From assembly GCF_000277405.1 (NCBI RefSeq), contig NC_017741.1, forward strand, positions 868,001 through 932,000: a stretch of DNA of 64,000 bases, given 5' to 3'. Both the position numbers and the translations under genes were made by a program. The DNA is from Helicobacter pylori Shi112 (GTDB lineage Bacteria > Campylobacterota > Campylobacteria > Campylobacterales > Helicobacteraceae). Position 1 is the first letter of the stretch. The number at the start of each line of letters is the position of its first letter. Shown here piece after piece: positions 1 to 9,522 of this stretch. The notes under the pieces were generated by a model. That model saw only the letters and a list, made by a program, of their open reading frames with translations. It was not told the origin of the DNA and did no database searches.

Positions 1-310
1 CTACTAATACCTTACGCCTGTATTTAGGACACCACACAATATGGTATTTGCAAGAATAGACAATGTTGTGGTTGTTTTTGTATAAAACAGCGTCTCATAT
101 TTGTATTATATTTAAAAAAAATAACTGATACAAGATATTGATAGCGTTAGCATTATTTTTGGATATAACGACAACACTGATACGCTATTAACGCCTAATG
201 CGTTTCGCCTTGTATCCCCATAGCTAAAGCTAGGGGCTTTACGGCGTTAGGTGGTAAAAATATTTTTTTTTGGTATAATAACACCATTATTTCAATCTGA
301 AAGGAAACGC
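1..310. promoter_or_regulatory. Divergent intergenic region upstream of cagC
   Basis: No gene is visible here. A minus-strand TATAAT lies at 105-110 and probably serves a gene leaving the window to the left; cagA is expected there in the usual island order, but the AATAAGATA leader motif reported for cagA is not seen. On the plus strand TATAAT at 274-279 is followed by an AAGGA ribosome site at 301-305 and cagC at 311. Positions 189-249 form nested inverted repeats: TAACGCC (189-195) with GGCGTTA (243-249), enclosing a CCCC/TAGC...GCTAGGGG hairpin at 216-236. Confidence 0.6.
274..279 (+). promoter_or_regulatory. -10 box (TATAAT) of the cagC operon
   Basis: Consensus TATAAT about 32 nt before the cagC start codon, preceded by a T-rich stretch as is usual for H. 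pylori sigma-80 promoters, which lack a conserved -35 box. It would drive the cagC-D-E-F operon. Confidence 0.6.
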
Positions 311-658
311 ATGAAATTTCTTACAAGAATCACTGACAGCTACAAGAAGGTTGTAGTAACTTTAGGGCTAGTGATAACAACCAATCCTTTAATGGCGGTC
401 AGCAATCCTGCAACAGGCATTAGTGAGACTAAAACTTTGGTTGTTCAGATCATTTCTGTTTTAGCGATCGTAGGTGGTTGCGCTCTAGGGGTCAAAGGCA
501 TAGCGGATATTTGGAAAATCTCTGATGACATCAAAAGAGGTCAGGCGACTGTTTTTGCTTATGCACAACCCATAGCTATGTTAGCGGTGGCAGGCGGTAT
601 TATCTATTTGAGCACTAAGTTTGGCTTCAATATTGGCGAAGGTGGAGGAGCTAGCTAA
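311..658 (+). CDS. cagC: CagC, VirB2-like pilin subunit
   Basis: CagC is the VirB2-like pilin candidate of the Cag T4SS and is required for CagA translocation. The 115-residue product has an N-terminal signal-like hydrophobic stretch (about residues 15-32, ending near PLMA) and two further hydrophobic segments (about 45-65 and 82-105), the layout of a T4SS pilin. The frame is open to a GTG at 251, but the ATG at 311 has AAGGA 6 nt upstream and gives the family length of 115, so I take 311. It heads the plus-strand cagC-D-E-F operon. The stop codon is followed after one base by the TTG start of cagD. Confidence 0.95.
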   Translation: MKFLTRITDSYKKVVVTLGLVITTNPLMAVSNPATGISETKTLVVQIISVLAIVGGCALGVKGIADIWKISDDIKRGQATVFAYAQPIAMLAVAGGIIYLSTKFGFNIGEGGGAS

Positions 659-659
659 A

Positions 660-1283
660 TTGATCAACAATAATAGTAATAAAAAACTAAGAGACTTTTT
701 TTTGAAAGTTCTCTTAAGTCTCGTTGTTTTCAGTTCGTATGGGTCAGCAAATGATGATAATCAAGCGAAAAAAGAAGCGCTAGAAAAAGAAAAAAACACT
801 CCTAGTGGGCGTGTTTATACGAATTTAGATTTTGATAGTTTCAAGGCGACTATCAAAAATTTGAAAGACAAGAAAGTAACTTTCAAAGAAGTCAATCCCG
901 ATATTATCAAAGATGAAGTTTTTGACTTCGTGATTGTCAATAGAGTCCTTAAAAAAATAAAGGATTTGAAGCATTACGATCCAATTATTGAAAAAATCTT
1001 TGATGAAAAAGGTAAAGAAATGGGGTTGAATGTAGAATTACAGATCAATCCTGAAGTGAAAGACTTTTTTACTTTCAAAAGCATCAGCACGACCAACAAA
1101 CAACGCTGCTTTCTGTCATTGCGCGGAGAAACAAGAGAAATTCTATGCGATGATAAGCTATATAATGTTTTGTTGGCCGTATTCAATTCTTATGACCCTA
1201 ATGATCTTTTGAAACATATTAGCACTATAGAGTCTCTCAAAAAAATCTTTTATACGATTACATGTGAAGCGGTATATCTATAA
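660..1283 (+). CDS. cagD: CagD, Cag T4SS accessory protein
   Basis: CagD is a small periplasmic or surface-associated protein that aids CagA translocation; a dimeric crystal structure has been reported. I place the start at the TTG at 660: GGAGGAG at 644-650 lies 9 nt upstream and the product is 207 residues, the published length. An upstream in-frame ATG at 621 lies inside cagC and would add 13 residues without a good ribosome site. Residues 8-24 are hydrophobic (signal peptide), followed by a charged, Lys-rich segment. It sits between cagC and cagE in one operon. Confidence 0.93.
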   Translation: MINNNSNKKLRDFFLKVLLSLVVFSSYGSANDDNQAKKEALEKEKNTPSGRVYTNLDFDSFKATIKNLKDKKVTFKEVNPDIIKDEVFDFVIVNRVLKKIKDLKHYDPIIEKIFDEKGKEMGLNVELQINPEVKDFFTFKSISTTNKQRCFLSLRGETREILCDDKLYNVLLAVFNSYDPNDLLKHISTIESLKKIFYTITCEAVYL

Positions 1284-1291
1284 GGAGAGGG

Positions 1292-4243
1292 GTGTTTGTG
1301 GCAAGCAAGCAAGCTGACGAACAAAAAAAGCTAATCATAGAGCAAGAGGTTCAAAAGCGGCAGTTTCAAAAAATAGAAGAGCTTAAAGCAGACATGCAAA
1401 AAGGCGTCAATCCCTTTTTTAAAGTCTTGTTTGATGGGGGGAATAGGTTGTTTGGTTTCCCTGAAACTTTTATTTATTCCTCTATATTTATATTGTTTGT
1501 AACAATTGTATTATCTGTTATTCTTTTTCAAGCCTATGAACCTGTTTTGATTGTGGCGATTGTTATTGTGCTTGTAGCTCTTGGATTCAAGAAAGATTAT
1601 AGGCTTTATCAAAGAATGGAGCGAGCGATGAAATTTAAAAAACCTTTTTTGTTTAAGGGCGTGAAAAACAAAGCATTCATGAGCATTTTTTCCATGAAGC
1701 CTAGTAAAGAAATGGCTAATGACATCCACTTAAATCCAAACAGAGAAGACAGACTTGTGAGTGCTGCAAACTCCTATTTGGCGAATAGCTATGAATGTTT
1801 TTTAGATGATGGGGTGATCCTTACTAACAACTATTCTCTTTTAGGCACAATCAAATTGGGGGGCATTGATTTTTTAACCACTTCCAAAAAAGATCTCATA
1901 GAGTTACACGCTTCTATTTATAGCGTTTTTAGGAATTTTGTTACCCCTGAATTCAAATTCTATTTTCACACTGTTAAAAAGAAAATCGTTATTGATGAAA
2001 CCAATAGGGACTATAGTCTTGCTTTTTCTAATGATTTTATGCGAGCCTATAATGAGAAGCAAAAGAGAGAAAGCTTTTATGATATTAGTTTTTTTCTGAC
2101 CATAGAGCAAGATTTATTAGACACTCTCAATGAACCTGTTATGAATAAAAAGCATTTTGCAGACAATAATTTTGAAGAGTTTCAAAGGATTATTAGAGCC
2201 AAGCTTGAAAACTTCAAGGATAAGATAGAGCTCATAGAAGAGCTATTGAGTAAATACCACCCCACTAGATTAAAAGAATACATTAAAGATGGGGTTGTTT
2301 ATTCCAAACAATGCGAGTTTTACAATTTTCTTGTGGGAATGAATGAAGCCCCTTTTATTTGCAACAGAAAAGACTTGTATCTCAAGGAAAAAATGCATGG
2401 TGGGGTGAAAGAAGTTTATTTTGCCAATAAGCATGGAAAAATCTTAAATGATGATTTGAGTGAAAAATATTTTAGCGCTATTGAGATTAGTGAATACGCC
2501 CCTAAATCACAGAGCGATTTGTTTGACAAGATCAACGCTCTAGACAGCGAATTTATCTTTATGCATGCTTATTCGCCTAAAAACTCACAGGTTTTAAAGG
2601 ACAAGCTAGCTTTCACCTCTAGAAGGATTATTATTAGTGGGGGTTCTAAAGAGCAGGGCATGACTTTAGGTTGCTTGAGCGAATTAGTGGGTAATGGTGA
2701 TATTACGCTAGGCAGTTATGGTAATTCTTTAGTGCTGTTTGCTGATAGCTTTGAAAAAATGAAACAAAGCGTCAAGGAATGCGTCTCTAGTCTTAACGCT
2801 AAAGGTTTTTTAGCCAACGCAGCGACTTTCTCTATGGAAAATTACTTTTTTGCCAAACATTGCTCTTTTATTACGCTTCCTTTTATTTTTGATGTAACTT
2901 CTAATAATTTTGCTGATTTTATCGCTATGAGAGCGATGAGTTTTGATGGCAATCAAGAGAATAACGCTTGGGGTAATAGCGTCATGACGCTAAAAAGCGA
3001 GATCAATTCGCCTTTTTATCTGAACTTCCACATGCCTACTGATTTTGGTTCAGCTTCAGCAGGACACACTTTGATACTTGGCTCAACAGGTTCAGGTAAG
3101 ACAGTGTTTATGTCAATGACTCTAAACGCTATGGGACAATTTGCTCACAATTTTCCTGCTAATGTCAGCAAAGACAAGCAAAAGCTCACTATGGTCTATA
3201 TGGATAAAGATTATGGCGCTTATGGGAATATTGTCGCAATGGGTGGGGAGTATGTCAAAATTGAGCTAGGGACAGATACAGGATTAAATCCTTTTGCTTG
3301 GGCGGCTTGTGTGCAAAAAACAAATACAACAATGGAGCAAAAACAAACAGCTATTTCTGTTGTCAAAGAGCTTGTGAAAAACTTAGCAACCAAAAGCGAT
3401 GAAAAAGATGAAAATGGCAACAGCATCTCTTTTAGCCTAACTGATTCTAATACGCTTGCAGCGGCAGTAACCAACCTTATCACAGGAGATATGAACCTAG
3501 ATTATCCCATCACTCAACTTATTAATGCTTTCGGAAAAGACCACAATGATCCTAATGGGCTTGTCGCGCGATTAGCGCCTTTTTGTAAATCAACCAATGG
3601 TGAATTTCAATGGCTTTTTGATAATAAAGCAACAGATCGCTTAGATTTTTCAAAAACGATTATTGGCGTTGATGGGTCAAGTTTCCTAGACAATAATGAT
3701 GTTTCGCCCTTTATTTGTTTTTACCTTTTCGCTCGTATCCAAGAGGCAATGGATGGGCGTAGATTTGTCTTAGATATTGATGAAGCTTGGAAATATTTAG
3801 GCGATCCAAAGGTCGCTTATTTTGTAAGAGACATGCTAAAAACTGCAAGGAAAAGAAACGCTATTGTTAGACTTGCGACTCAAAGCATCACTGATCTTTT
3901 GGCTTGCCCTATTGCTGATACTATTAGAGAACAATGCCCTACAAAGATTTTTTTGAGAAACGATGGGGGCAATCTTTCTGATTACCAAAGATTAGCTAAT
4001 GTTACAGAAAAAGAATTTGAAATCATCACTAAGGGGCTAGATAGGAAAATTCTCTACAAACAAGATGGAAGCCCTAGCGTTATCGCTAGTTTTAATTTGA
4101 GAGGCATTCCTAAAGAATATTTGAAAATTTTATCCACAGATACTGTATTTGTCAAAGAAATTGACAAGATTATACAAAATCGTAGTATCATAGATAAATA
4201 TCAGGCCTTGAGGCAAATGTATCAACAAATAAAGGAGTATTAA
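1292..4243 (+). CDS. cagE: CagE, VirB3/VirB4-type T4SS ATPase
   Basis: CagE is the VirB4-family inner-membrane ATPase that powers Cag T4SS assembly and CagA export and is needed for IL-8 induction. The 983-residue protein has two membrane segments near residues 53-95, before the VirB4 domain, which resemble a fused VirB3. The Walker A motif GSTGSGKT is at 597-604 and the Walker B region VLDIDEAW at about 826-833. Two GTG codons (1292 and 1298) can start it. AAGGAG at 1282-1287 is better spaced for 1298, but 1292 gives the published length. It is tightly packed between cagD and cagF. Confidence 0.97.
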   Translation: MFVASKQADEQKKLIIEQEVQKRQFQKIEELKADMQKGVNPFFKVLFDGGNRLFGFPETFIYSSIFILFVTIVLSVILFQAYEPVLIVAIVIVLVALGFKKDYRLYQRMERAMKFKKPFLFKGVKNKAFMSIFSMKPSKEMANDIHLNPNREDRLVSAANSYLANSYECFLDDGVILTNNYSLLGTIKLGGIDFLTTSKKDLIELHASIYSVFRNFVTPEFKFYFHTVKKKIVIDETNRDYSLAFSNDFMRAYNEKQKRESFYDISFFLTIEQDLLDTLNEPVMNKKHFADNNFEEFQRIIRAKLENFKDKIELIEELLSKYHPTRLKEYIKDGVVYSKQCEFYNFLVGMNEAPFICNRKDLYLKEKMHGGVKEVYFANKHGKILNDDLSEKYFSAIEISEYAPKSQSDLFDKINALDSEFIFMHAYSPKNSQVLKDKLAFTSRRIIISGGSKEQGMTLGCLSELVGNGDITLGSYGNSLVLFADSFEKMKQSVKECVSSLNAKGFLANAATFSMENYFFAKHCSFITLPFIFDVTSNNFADFIAMRAMSFDGNQENNAWGNSVMTLKSEINSPFYLNFHMPTDFGSASAGHTLILGSTGSGKTVFMSMTLNAMGQFAHNFPANVSKDKQKLTMVYMDKDYGAYGNIVAMGGEYVKIELGTDTGLNPFAWAACVQKTNTTMEQKQTAISVVKELVKNLATKSDEKDENGNSISFSLTDSNTLAAAVTNLITGDMNLDYPITQLINAFGKDHNDPNGLVARLAPFCKSTNGEFQWLFDNKATDRLDFSKTIIGVDGSSFLDNNDVSPFICFYLFARIQEAMDGRRFVLDIDEAWKYLGDPKVAYFVRDMLKTARKRNAIVRLATQSITDLLACPIADTIREQCPTKIFLRNDGGNLSDYQRLANVTEKEFEIITKGLDRKILYKQDGSPSVIASFNLRGIPKEYLKILSTDTVFVKEIDKIIQNRSIIDKYQALRQMYQQIKEY

Positions 4244-4244
4244 A

Positions 4245-5051
4245 ATGAAACAAAGTTTGCGTGAACAAAAATTATTGAAAATTTTAGAAAATGATGTCTT
4301 GACGATTTTGGATAGTTTTTCTAATTATCTTTTTGAACTGAAAGAAGAATTGGACTTCATAGAAGAAGAAATGGAAGGCGAAATCACTGAACAAAACCTT
4401 ACCACTCTTTATGATTTTTCTAATTTCTTAGAAGACCATGTCAATGTGTTTTATGAGAATGTTTTAAATATAGATGATGTCAAAGCAGAACACCTTTATT
4501 CAGGTCTCATAGATAGTCTCAATGCTAATCTTCACTTTGTCAAGTCATTTCTCAGTAATCAGGATTTAGACTTCCGCTTTTTTAAAGAAATAAACGATGG
4601 GCAAGATCCCCAAAAAACACTATCAAGATTGATTCCTCTTCAAAGTGGGAAGAATGACGCAAGCTCGTTTAAAGAAAATAATTCTTTTGTATCATTAGTT
4701 TATGTTTATGTTTACTCCATGCTAGAAACTATCATGCAGTCGTATAGGATTCTCAGATTACTAGAAAAACCTATCAATAACAACATAAACGAGGATATGC
4801 AGAGCGATATAGAGAATTTTTTTGTTCAAGCGAATTTTTTAGAATACTATGTTCAGAACAAAATATACCCAACAAGTCATGCCTATGACTTCACGCATTT
4901 AATCATGGACTCCATTGTTCCTAATTGGATTCAGGTTGATATGAGCGTTGAAGCTAAAAAGAAAGAGCTTTTTGAAAAATATTTTCAAAACATTGATGAA
5001 GTAACAAACAAAATGCTCGATCAAAAAGATCAAAACAAAAATAGCGATTGA
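4245..5051 (+). CDS. cagF: CagF, secretion chaperone for CagA
   Basis: CagF binds the effector CagA at the inner membrane and keeps it competent for export. The 268-residue product is acidic, soluble and predicted mostly helical, with no signal peptide, as expected for a cytoplasmic chaperone. The start codon is one base after the cagE stop, with AAAGGAG inside the end of cagE, so translation is probably coupled. No enzyme motif is seen; the assignment rests on sequence recognition and operon position. Confidence 0.95.
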   Translation: MKQSLREQKLLKILENDVLTILDSFSNYLFELKEELDFIEEEMEGEITEQNLTTLYDFSNFLEDHVNVFYENVLNIDDVKAEHLYSGLIDSLNANLHFVKSFLSNQDLDFRFFKEINDGQDPQKTLSRLIPLQSGKNDASSFKENNSFVSLVYVYVYSMLETIMQSYRILRLLEKPINNNINEDMQSDIENFFVQANFLEYYVQNKIYPTSHAYDFTHLIMDSIVPNWIQVDMSVEAKKKELFEKYFQNIDEVTNKMLDQKDQNKNSD

Positions 5052-5066
5052 GTGGTGTTAATGTGC

Positions 5067-5072
5067 TAGAAT
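5067..5072 (+). promoter_or_regulatory. Possible internal promoter before cagG (TAGAAT with TG extension)
   Basis: TGCTAGAAT lies in the 54-nt gap between cagF and cagG, the only real gap in this operon. An extended -10 here could give cagG-H-I-L its own transcript. AAAGGAG precedes the cagG ATG. Confidence 0.4.
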
Positions 5073-5105
5073 AGTGCTAAAAATAAGAATAAAGGAGTCA
5101 AAAGT

Positions 5106-5537
5106 ATGAAAACGAATTTTTATAAAATTAAATTACTATTTGCTTGGTGTCTTATCATTGGTATGTTTAACGCTCCGCTTAACGCTGACCAAAACACTGA
5201 TATAAAAGATATTAGTCCTGAAGATATGGCACTAAATAGCGTGGGGCTTGTTTCTAGAGATCAACTAAAAATAGAGATCCCTAAAGAAACCCTAGAGCAA
5301 AAAGTGGCCATACTCAATGACTATAATGATAAGAATGTTAATATCAAGTTTGATAACATAAGTTTAGGGAGTTTTCAACCTAATGATAATCTAGGTATCA
5401 ATGCGATGTGGGGCATTCAAAATCTTCTCATGAGCCAAATGATGGGCGATTACGGACCAAACAATCCTTTCATGTATGGTTATGCACCAACATATCCAGA
5501 TTCATCGTTTTTACCACCAAGCTTAGGGGGGTATTAA
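5106..5537 (+). CDS. cagG: CagG, Cag island protein
   Basis: CagG has no firm biochemical function; mutants are reported to be impaired in adhesion or IL-8 induction in a strain-dependent way. The 143-residue product has a clear signal peptide (about residues 8-27, ending in NADQ) and is therefore probably periplasmic or surface-exposed. Its last third is rich in Met, Asn, Tyr and Pro. It starts after AAAGGAGTC and ends one base before cagH. The assignment is by sequence and order. Confidence 0.93.
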   Translation: MKTNFYKIKLLFAWCLIIGMFNAPLNADQNTDIKDISPEDMALNSVGLVSRDQLKIEIPKETLEQKVAILNDYNDKNVNIKFDNISLGSFQPNDNLGINAMWGIQNLLMSQMMGDYGPNNPFMYGYAPTYPDSSFLPPSLGGY

Positions 5538-5538
5538 C

Positions 5539-6651
5539 ATGGCAGGCACACAAGCTATATATGAATCATCTTCTGCAAGCTTCTTATCGCAAGTCTCATC
5601 AGTCATCTCAAGCACAAGTGGTGTTGCAGGGCCATTTGCAGGAATAGTGGCGGGTGCTATGACAGCAGCGATTATTCCTATTGTTGTGGCATTTACTAAT
5701 CCGCAAATGACCGCTATCATGACCCAATACAATCAGAGCATCGCTGAAGCCGTAAGCATGCCTATGAAAGCCGCTAACCAACAATACAACCAATTGTATC
5801 AAGGTTTTAACGATCAAAGCATGGCTGTGGGGAACAATATCTTAAATATTAGCAAATTAACAGGGGAATTTAACGCGCAAGGCAACACGCAAGGCGCGCA
5901 AATTGGTGCTGTTAATAGTCAGATTGCAAGCATTTTAGCGAGTAACACTACCCCTAAAAATCCCAGTGCTATTGAAGCTTATGCGACGAATCAAATCGCT
6001 GTTCCTAGCGTGCCAACAACGGTTGAAATGATGAGCGGTATCTTAGGCAATATTACAAGTGCAACACCAAAATACGCCCTAGCCCTACAAGAGCAACTGC
6101 GTTCTCAAGCAAGCAACAGCTCAATGAATGATACAGCCGATTCCCTTGATAGCTGTACCGCTTTGGGTGCGCTTGCTAGCTCATCAAAAGTGTTTTTTAG
6201 TTGCATGCAAATTTCTATGACTCCTATGAGTGTCTCTATGCCCACTGTTTATGCCAAATACCAAGCGTTAGCCGCTAATGCCCTAACTTCAGGCGTTAAT
6301 CCTATGACCACTCCTGCATGCCCTACTGGGGACAAAGTTCTTGTCGTTTATTGCTATGCTGAAAAAGTAGCAGAAATTTTGAGAGAATACTATATAGAAT
6401 TTGTGAAAAACAATACCAATTTGTTGCAAAACGCTTCTCAAATGATACTTAATCAATCAGGATTAGCTACTAGCACCTATGACACTCAAGCGATTTCTAA
6501 CATAAGCTCGCTATATAACTACAATATAGTAGCGAATAAATCTTTTTTGAAATCACATCTGACTTATCTTGATTACATCAAAGACAAACTTAAGGGGCAA
6601 AAAGATAGCTACCTAACAGAAAGGGTGCAAACTAAAATAATCGTGAAGTGA
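5539..6651 (+). CDS. cagH: CagH, pilus-associated Cag T4SS protein
   Basis: CagH interacts with CagI and CagL and influences Cag pilus dimensions. The 370-residue protein has a hydrophobic N-terminal segment (about 32-54), a Gln/Ala/Ser-rich central part and a C-terminal module with Cys261 and Cys272 (Cys-x10-Cys around DKVLVVYC). The module is followed by exactly 98 residues ending in TKIIVK. The same module is in CagI and CagL. It starts one base after cagG; the GTG of cagI follows 10 nt after its stop. Confidence 0.96.
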   Translation: MAGTQAIYESSSASFLSQVSSVISSTSGVAGPFAGIVAGAMTAAIIPIVVAFTNPQMTAIMTQYNQSIAEAVSMPMKAANQQYNQLYQGFNDQSMAVGNNILNISKLTGEFNAQGNTQGAQIGAVNSQIASILASNTTPKNPSAIEAYATNQIAVPSVPTTVEMMSGILGNITSATPKYALALQEQLRSQASNSSMNDTADSLDSCTALGALASSSKVFFSCMQISMTPMSVSMPTVYAKYQALAANALTSGVNPMTTPACPTGDKVLVVYCYAEKVAEILREYYIEFVKNNTNLLQNASQMILNQSGLATSTYDTQAISNISSLYNYNIVANKSFLKSHLTYLDYIKDKLKGQKDSYLTERVQTKIIVK

Positions 6652-6661
6652 GGAAAGAGAT

Positions 6662-7801
6662 GTGAAGTATTTTTTAAGCATATTTTCTTTCTTAACTTTT
6701 TTGTTTCTGAATGGTGGAGAGGCAGTAATAACGCTTGAACCTGCCTTAAAAGCCATTCAAGCGGATGCACAAGCCAAACAAAAAACCGCTCAAGCCGAAT
6801 TAAAAGCCATAGAGGCTCAATCTAATGCCAAAGAAAAAGCCATTCAAGCGCAAATAGAGGGAGAATTGAGAACTCAGCTTGCAACTATGAGCGCTATGTT
6901 AAAAGGGGCTAATGGTGTTATTAATGGTGTCAATGGCATGACAGGGGGGTTTTTTGCAGGTTCAGACATCTTGCTTGGCATCATGCAAGGGTATTCAAGC
7001 GCGCTTAGCGCATTGGGGGGAAATGTCAAAATGATCGTAGAAAAACAAAAAATTAATACCCAAACAGAAATCCAAAACATGCAAATCGCGCTCCAAAAAA
7101 ATAACGAAATAATCAAGCTCAAAATGAACCAGCAAAACGCTCTCTTAGAAGCGTTAAAAAACAGCTTTGAACCGAGCGTTACCCTAAAAACACAAATGGA
7201 AATGCTTTCTCAAGCTCTAGGAAGTTCTTCTGACAACACTAAATACATCGCTTACAATACGATTGGTATCAAGGCGTTTGAAGAAACTTTAAAAGGTTTT
7301 GAAACATGGTTGGAAGTGGCTATGCAAAAAGCGACCCTTATTGACTACAATTCCCTAACAGGTCAGGCTTTGTTTCAAAGCGCCATCTACGAGCCTGCTC
7401 TTAGTTTTTTTTCAAGCATGGGTGCACCATTTGGAATCATTGAAACATTTACTCTGGCACCCACAAAATGCCCCTATCTTGATGGGCTAAAAATTTCAGC
7501 ATGCCTTATGGAACAGGTTATTCAGAATTACAGAAAGATTGTAGCCCTTATTCAAAATAAACTGAATGATGCAGATTTTCAAAATATCGCTTATTTGAAT
7601 GGGATCAATGAAGAAATCAAAACCTTAAAAGGATCAGTAGATTTGAATGCGCTCATAGAAGTTGCTATCTTAAACGCAGAAAACCATTTAAACTATATAG
7701 AGAATCTTGAAAAAAAAGCCGACCTTTGGGAAGAACAACTGAAATTAGAGAGAGAAACGACAGCAAGAAACATTGCTAGCTCTAAAGTTATTGTCAAATG
7801 A
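6662..7801 (+). CDS. cagI: CagI, integrin-binding Cag T4SS protein
   Basis: CagI is a surface or pilus-associated component that binds beta-1 integrin and CagL. The start is GTG at 6662 after an AGGAAAGA site; an overlapping ATG at 6660 is immediately followed by TGA, so it cannot serve. The 379-residue product has a signal peptide (about 1-22), an Ala/Gln/Lys coiled-coil-like segment (about 25-70), a Gly-rich hydrophobic patch (about 78-110) and the shared C-terminal module (Cys270, Cys281, then 98 residues ending SKVIVK). Its TGA overlaps the cagL ATG (ATGA). Confidence 0.96.
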   Translation: MKYFLSIFSFLTFLFLNGGEAVITLEPALKAIQADAQAKQKTAQAELKAIEAQSNAKEKAIQAQIEGELRTQLATMSAMLKGANGVINGVNGMTGGFFAGSDILLGIMQGYSSALSALGGNVKMIVEKQKINTQTEIQNMQIALQKNNEIIKLKMNQQNALLEALKNSFEPSVTLKTQMEMLSQALGSSSDNTKYIAYNTIGIKAFEETLKGFETWLEVAMQKATLIDYNSLTGQALFQSAIYEPALSFFSSMGAPFGIIETFTLAPTKCPYLDGLKISACLMEQVIQNYRKIVALIQNKLNDADFQNIAYLNGINEEIKTLKGSVDLNALIEVAILNAENHLNYIENLEKKADLWEEQLKLERETTARNIASSKVIVK

Positions 7802-8505
7802 AAACACTCGTGAAAAATACCATATCTTCTTTTTTGCTATTGTCTGTTTTGATGGCAGAAGATATAACAAGCGGCTTAAAGCAACTTGATAGAACCTACA
7901 AAGAGACCAACCAACAAGTGCTCAAAAACTTAGATGAGATTTTTTCAACCACTAGCCCTAGCGCTAATATAGGTAAAGAAGATGCTCTAAACATCAAAAA
8001 AGCAGCCATTGCTTTGAGGGGAGATTTAGCGTTATTGAAAGCCAATTTTGAAGCGAATGAGTTATTTTTCATCTCAGAAGATGTGATTTTCAAGACTTAT
8101 ATGTCTAGCCCTGAACTTTTATTAACCTATATGAAAATCAATCCCTTAGACCAAAACACTGCTGATCAGCAATGCGGAATATCCGATAAAGTTTTAGTTC
8201 TTTATTGTGAGGGGAAGCTGAAAATCGAGCAAGAAAAACAAAATATAAGAGAGCGTTTAGAAACTTCTCTAAAGGCGTATCAGAGCAACATTGGAGGTAC
8301 AGCTTCCTTAATCACTGCTTCACAGACGCTTGTAGAAAGCCTAAAGAATAAAAATTTCATCAAAGGAATCAGAAAGCTTATGTTAGCTCACAACAAGGTC
8401 TTTTTAAATTATTTAGAGAAGTTGGACGCATTAGAAATATCCCTAGAACAAAGTAAGCGACAATACCTACAAGAAAGGCAATCAAGTAAGATTATTGTTA
8501 AATGA
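7798..8505 (+). CDS. cagL: CagL, RGD-bearing integrin ligand of the Cag T4SS
   Basis: CagL is displayed on the Cag pilus and binds alpha5-beta1 integrin, triggering host signalling and CagA delivery. The 235-residue product has a signal peptide (1-20), an RGD motif at 74-76 in the long helix, the FEANE motif at 84-88, the Cys126/Cys137 pair, and ends SKIIVK. As I remember the reference protein, it has 237 residues with RGD at 76-78; here the variable loop before the RGD (SANIGKED) is about two residues shorter. The start overlaps the cagI stop. It is the last gene of the plus-strand operon and converges on cagN. Confidence 0.97.
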   Translation: MKTLVKNTISSFLLLSVLMAEDITSGLKQLDRTYKETNQQVLKNLDEIFSTTSPSANIGKEDALNIKKAAIALRGDLALLKANFEANELFFISEDVIFKTYMSSPELLLTYMKINPLDQNTADQQCGISDKVLVLYCEGKLKIEQEKQNIRERLETSLKAYQSNIGGTASLITASQTLVESLKNKNFIKGIRKLMLAHNKVFLNYLEKLDALEISLEQSKRQYLQERQSSKIIVK

Positions 8506-8587
8506 TTTTTCTGAGACAACAAGCTATGATTTCTAACCTTTGGGATTTGTTTCTCTAGTTGTTTTTTTGAGCTAATAATTTTGATCG

Positions 8588-9508
8588 CTATTTTTTTCCA
8601 TGAGCGATGCTTTGTTCTATTTGATTAATGACGCTATTGGGCAGTTCAGATTTAGAGCGATTGTTTGAGAATGCTGCATCTTTTGCTTCATTTTTTTTTG
8701 TATCAGTAGCTCCAAACTCACTTGCATTTGTAGTATCTTGGTAGTTATTTTCTTGCTCCATTTCTTTTTTTCTCTTCTCACAAATAGCACACGAAGCTAT
8801 AAGAAAGGTTCTATTGTTGCTGTTATTAAGAGCGAGCTTTAAACCACTCAAGTGTTGTCTAGAAAACTTGTTATTTTCTGTCTCTATTTCTTGAATTTTT
8901 TCTAATAAGGGGGCAAGAATTTTTTGATCCTTGATGCCTTTGATCAAACACTTTCTTAACCCATCGTAATCGTTGCTTGAAATAATACACTCATTGATAA
9001 TGGCTTCAATTTCAGGCGTTCTCCACTCATTAGGCACAAGCGGAGTAGCAGGTTTCACAAAAGCTTCATTCACCTTATTGATCATCTCATCAAAGTTATC
9101 ATCTTTATTAGATTTGGTTTCAGTGGAAGAATTACTATTAGGATTGCCATTCAAAGGGTTAGCGTTAGTTTCATTTAATTCTTGTAATCCCTTGTGCTTA
9201 GTCGCTTTTTTTTGAATAGAAGAGTTGTTCTTTTTTTCAAACGCTTCAATATTTTTTTGAATTTGCTCCGCTCTCGCCCTATCATTTCGTAATTTTTCTC
9301 TCAAAGCGTTAGTGGCGAATTTTTTTTCCTCTTCTGTAACTTCTTTGTCGTCATGTCTTTGATGGAGTGTTTTGATTTTTTTAAAGCCTAAAGCCACTAA
9401 TTTTTTGTATTCACTCGGTAATAATGCTGTATTGATAGCGTTTAAGCCCCCATAAATAACTAAAAAATAAAGAGCGACAGAACCTAGTTTTTTGAAGATA
9501 CTTTTCAA
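8588..9508 (-). CDS. cagN: CagN, inner-membrane-associated Cag protein
   Basis: CagN is an accessory cag product; deletion has only modest effects on CagA transfer in published work. The 306-residue protein has one N-terminal membrane segment (about residues 11-30), then a long charged region rich in Lys, Glu and Asn with a low-complexity Asn/Ser/Thr stretch (about 115-135). It lies 14 nt downstream of cagM in a two-gene minus-strand operon. The C-terminus is Lys-rich (AHGKK). Confidence 0.94.
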   Translation of the reverse strand: MKSIFKKLGSVALYFLVIYGGLNAINTALLPSEYKKLVALGFKKIKTLHQRHDDKEVTEEEKKFATNALREKLRNDRARAEQIQKNIEAFEKKNNSSIQKKATKHKGLQELNETNANPLNGNPNSNSSTETKSNKDDNFDEMINKVNEAFVKPATPLVPNEWRTPEIEAIINECIISSNDYDGLRKCLIKGIKDQKILAPLLEKIQEIETENNKFSRQHLSGLKLALNNSNNRTFLIASCAICEKRKKEMEQENNYQDTTNASEFGATDTKKNEAKDAAFSNNRSKSELPNSVINQIEQSIAHGKK

Positions 9509-9522
9509 GAGTGTCTCCTTTC

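Noticed and set aside
1-110. cagA leader motif AATAAGATA
   Set aside because: Not found in the minus-strand leader downstream of the TATAAT at 105-110, so assigning this promoter to cagA is not certain.
8506-8587. Terminator between cagL and cagN
   Set aside because: The region is T-rich but no stem of more than a few base pairs with a T tract could be supported.
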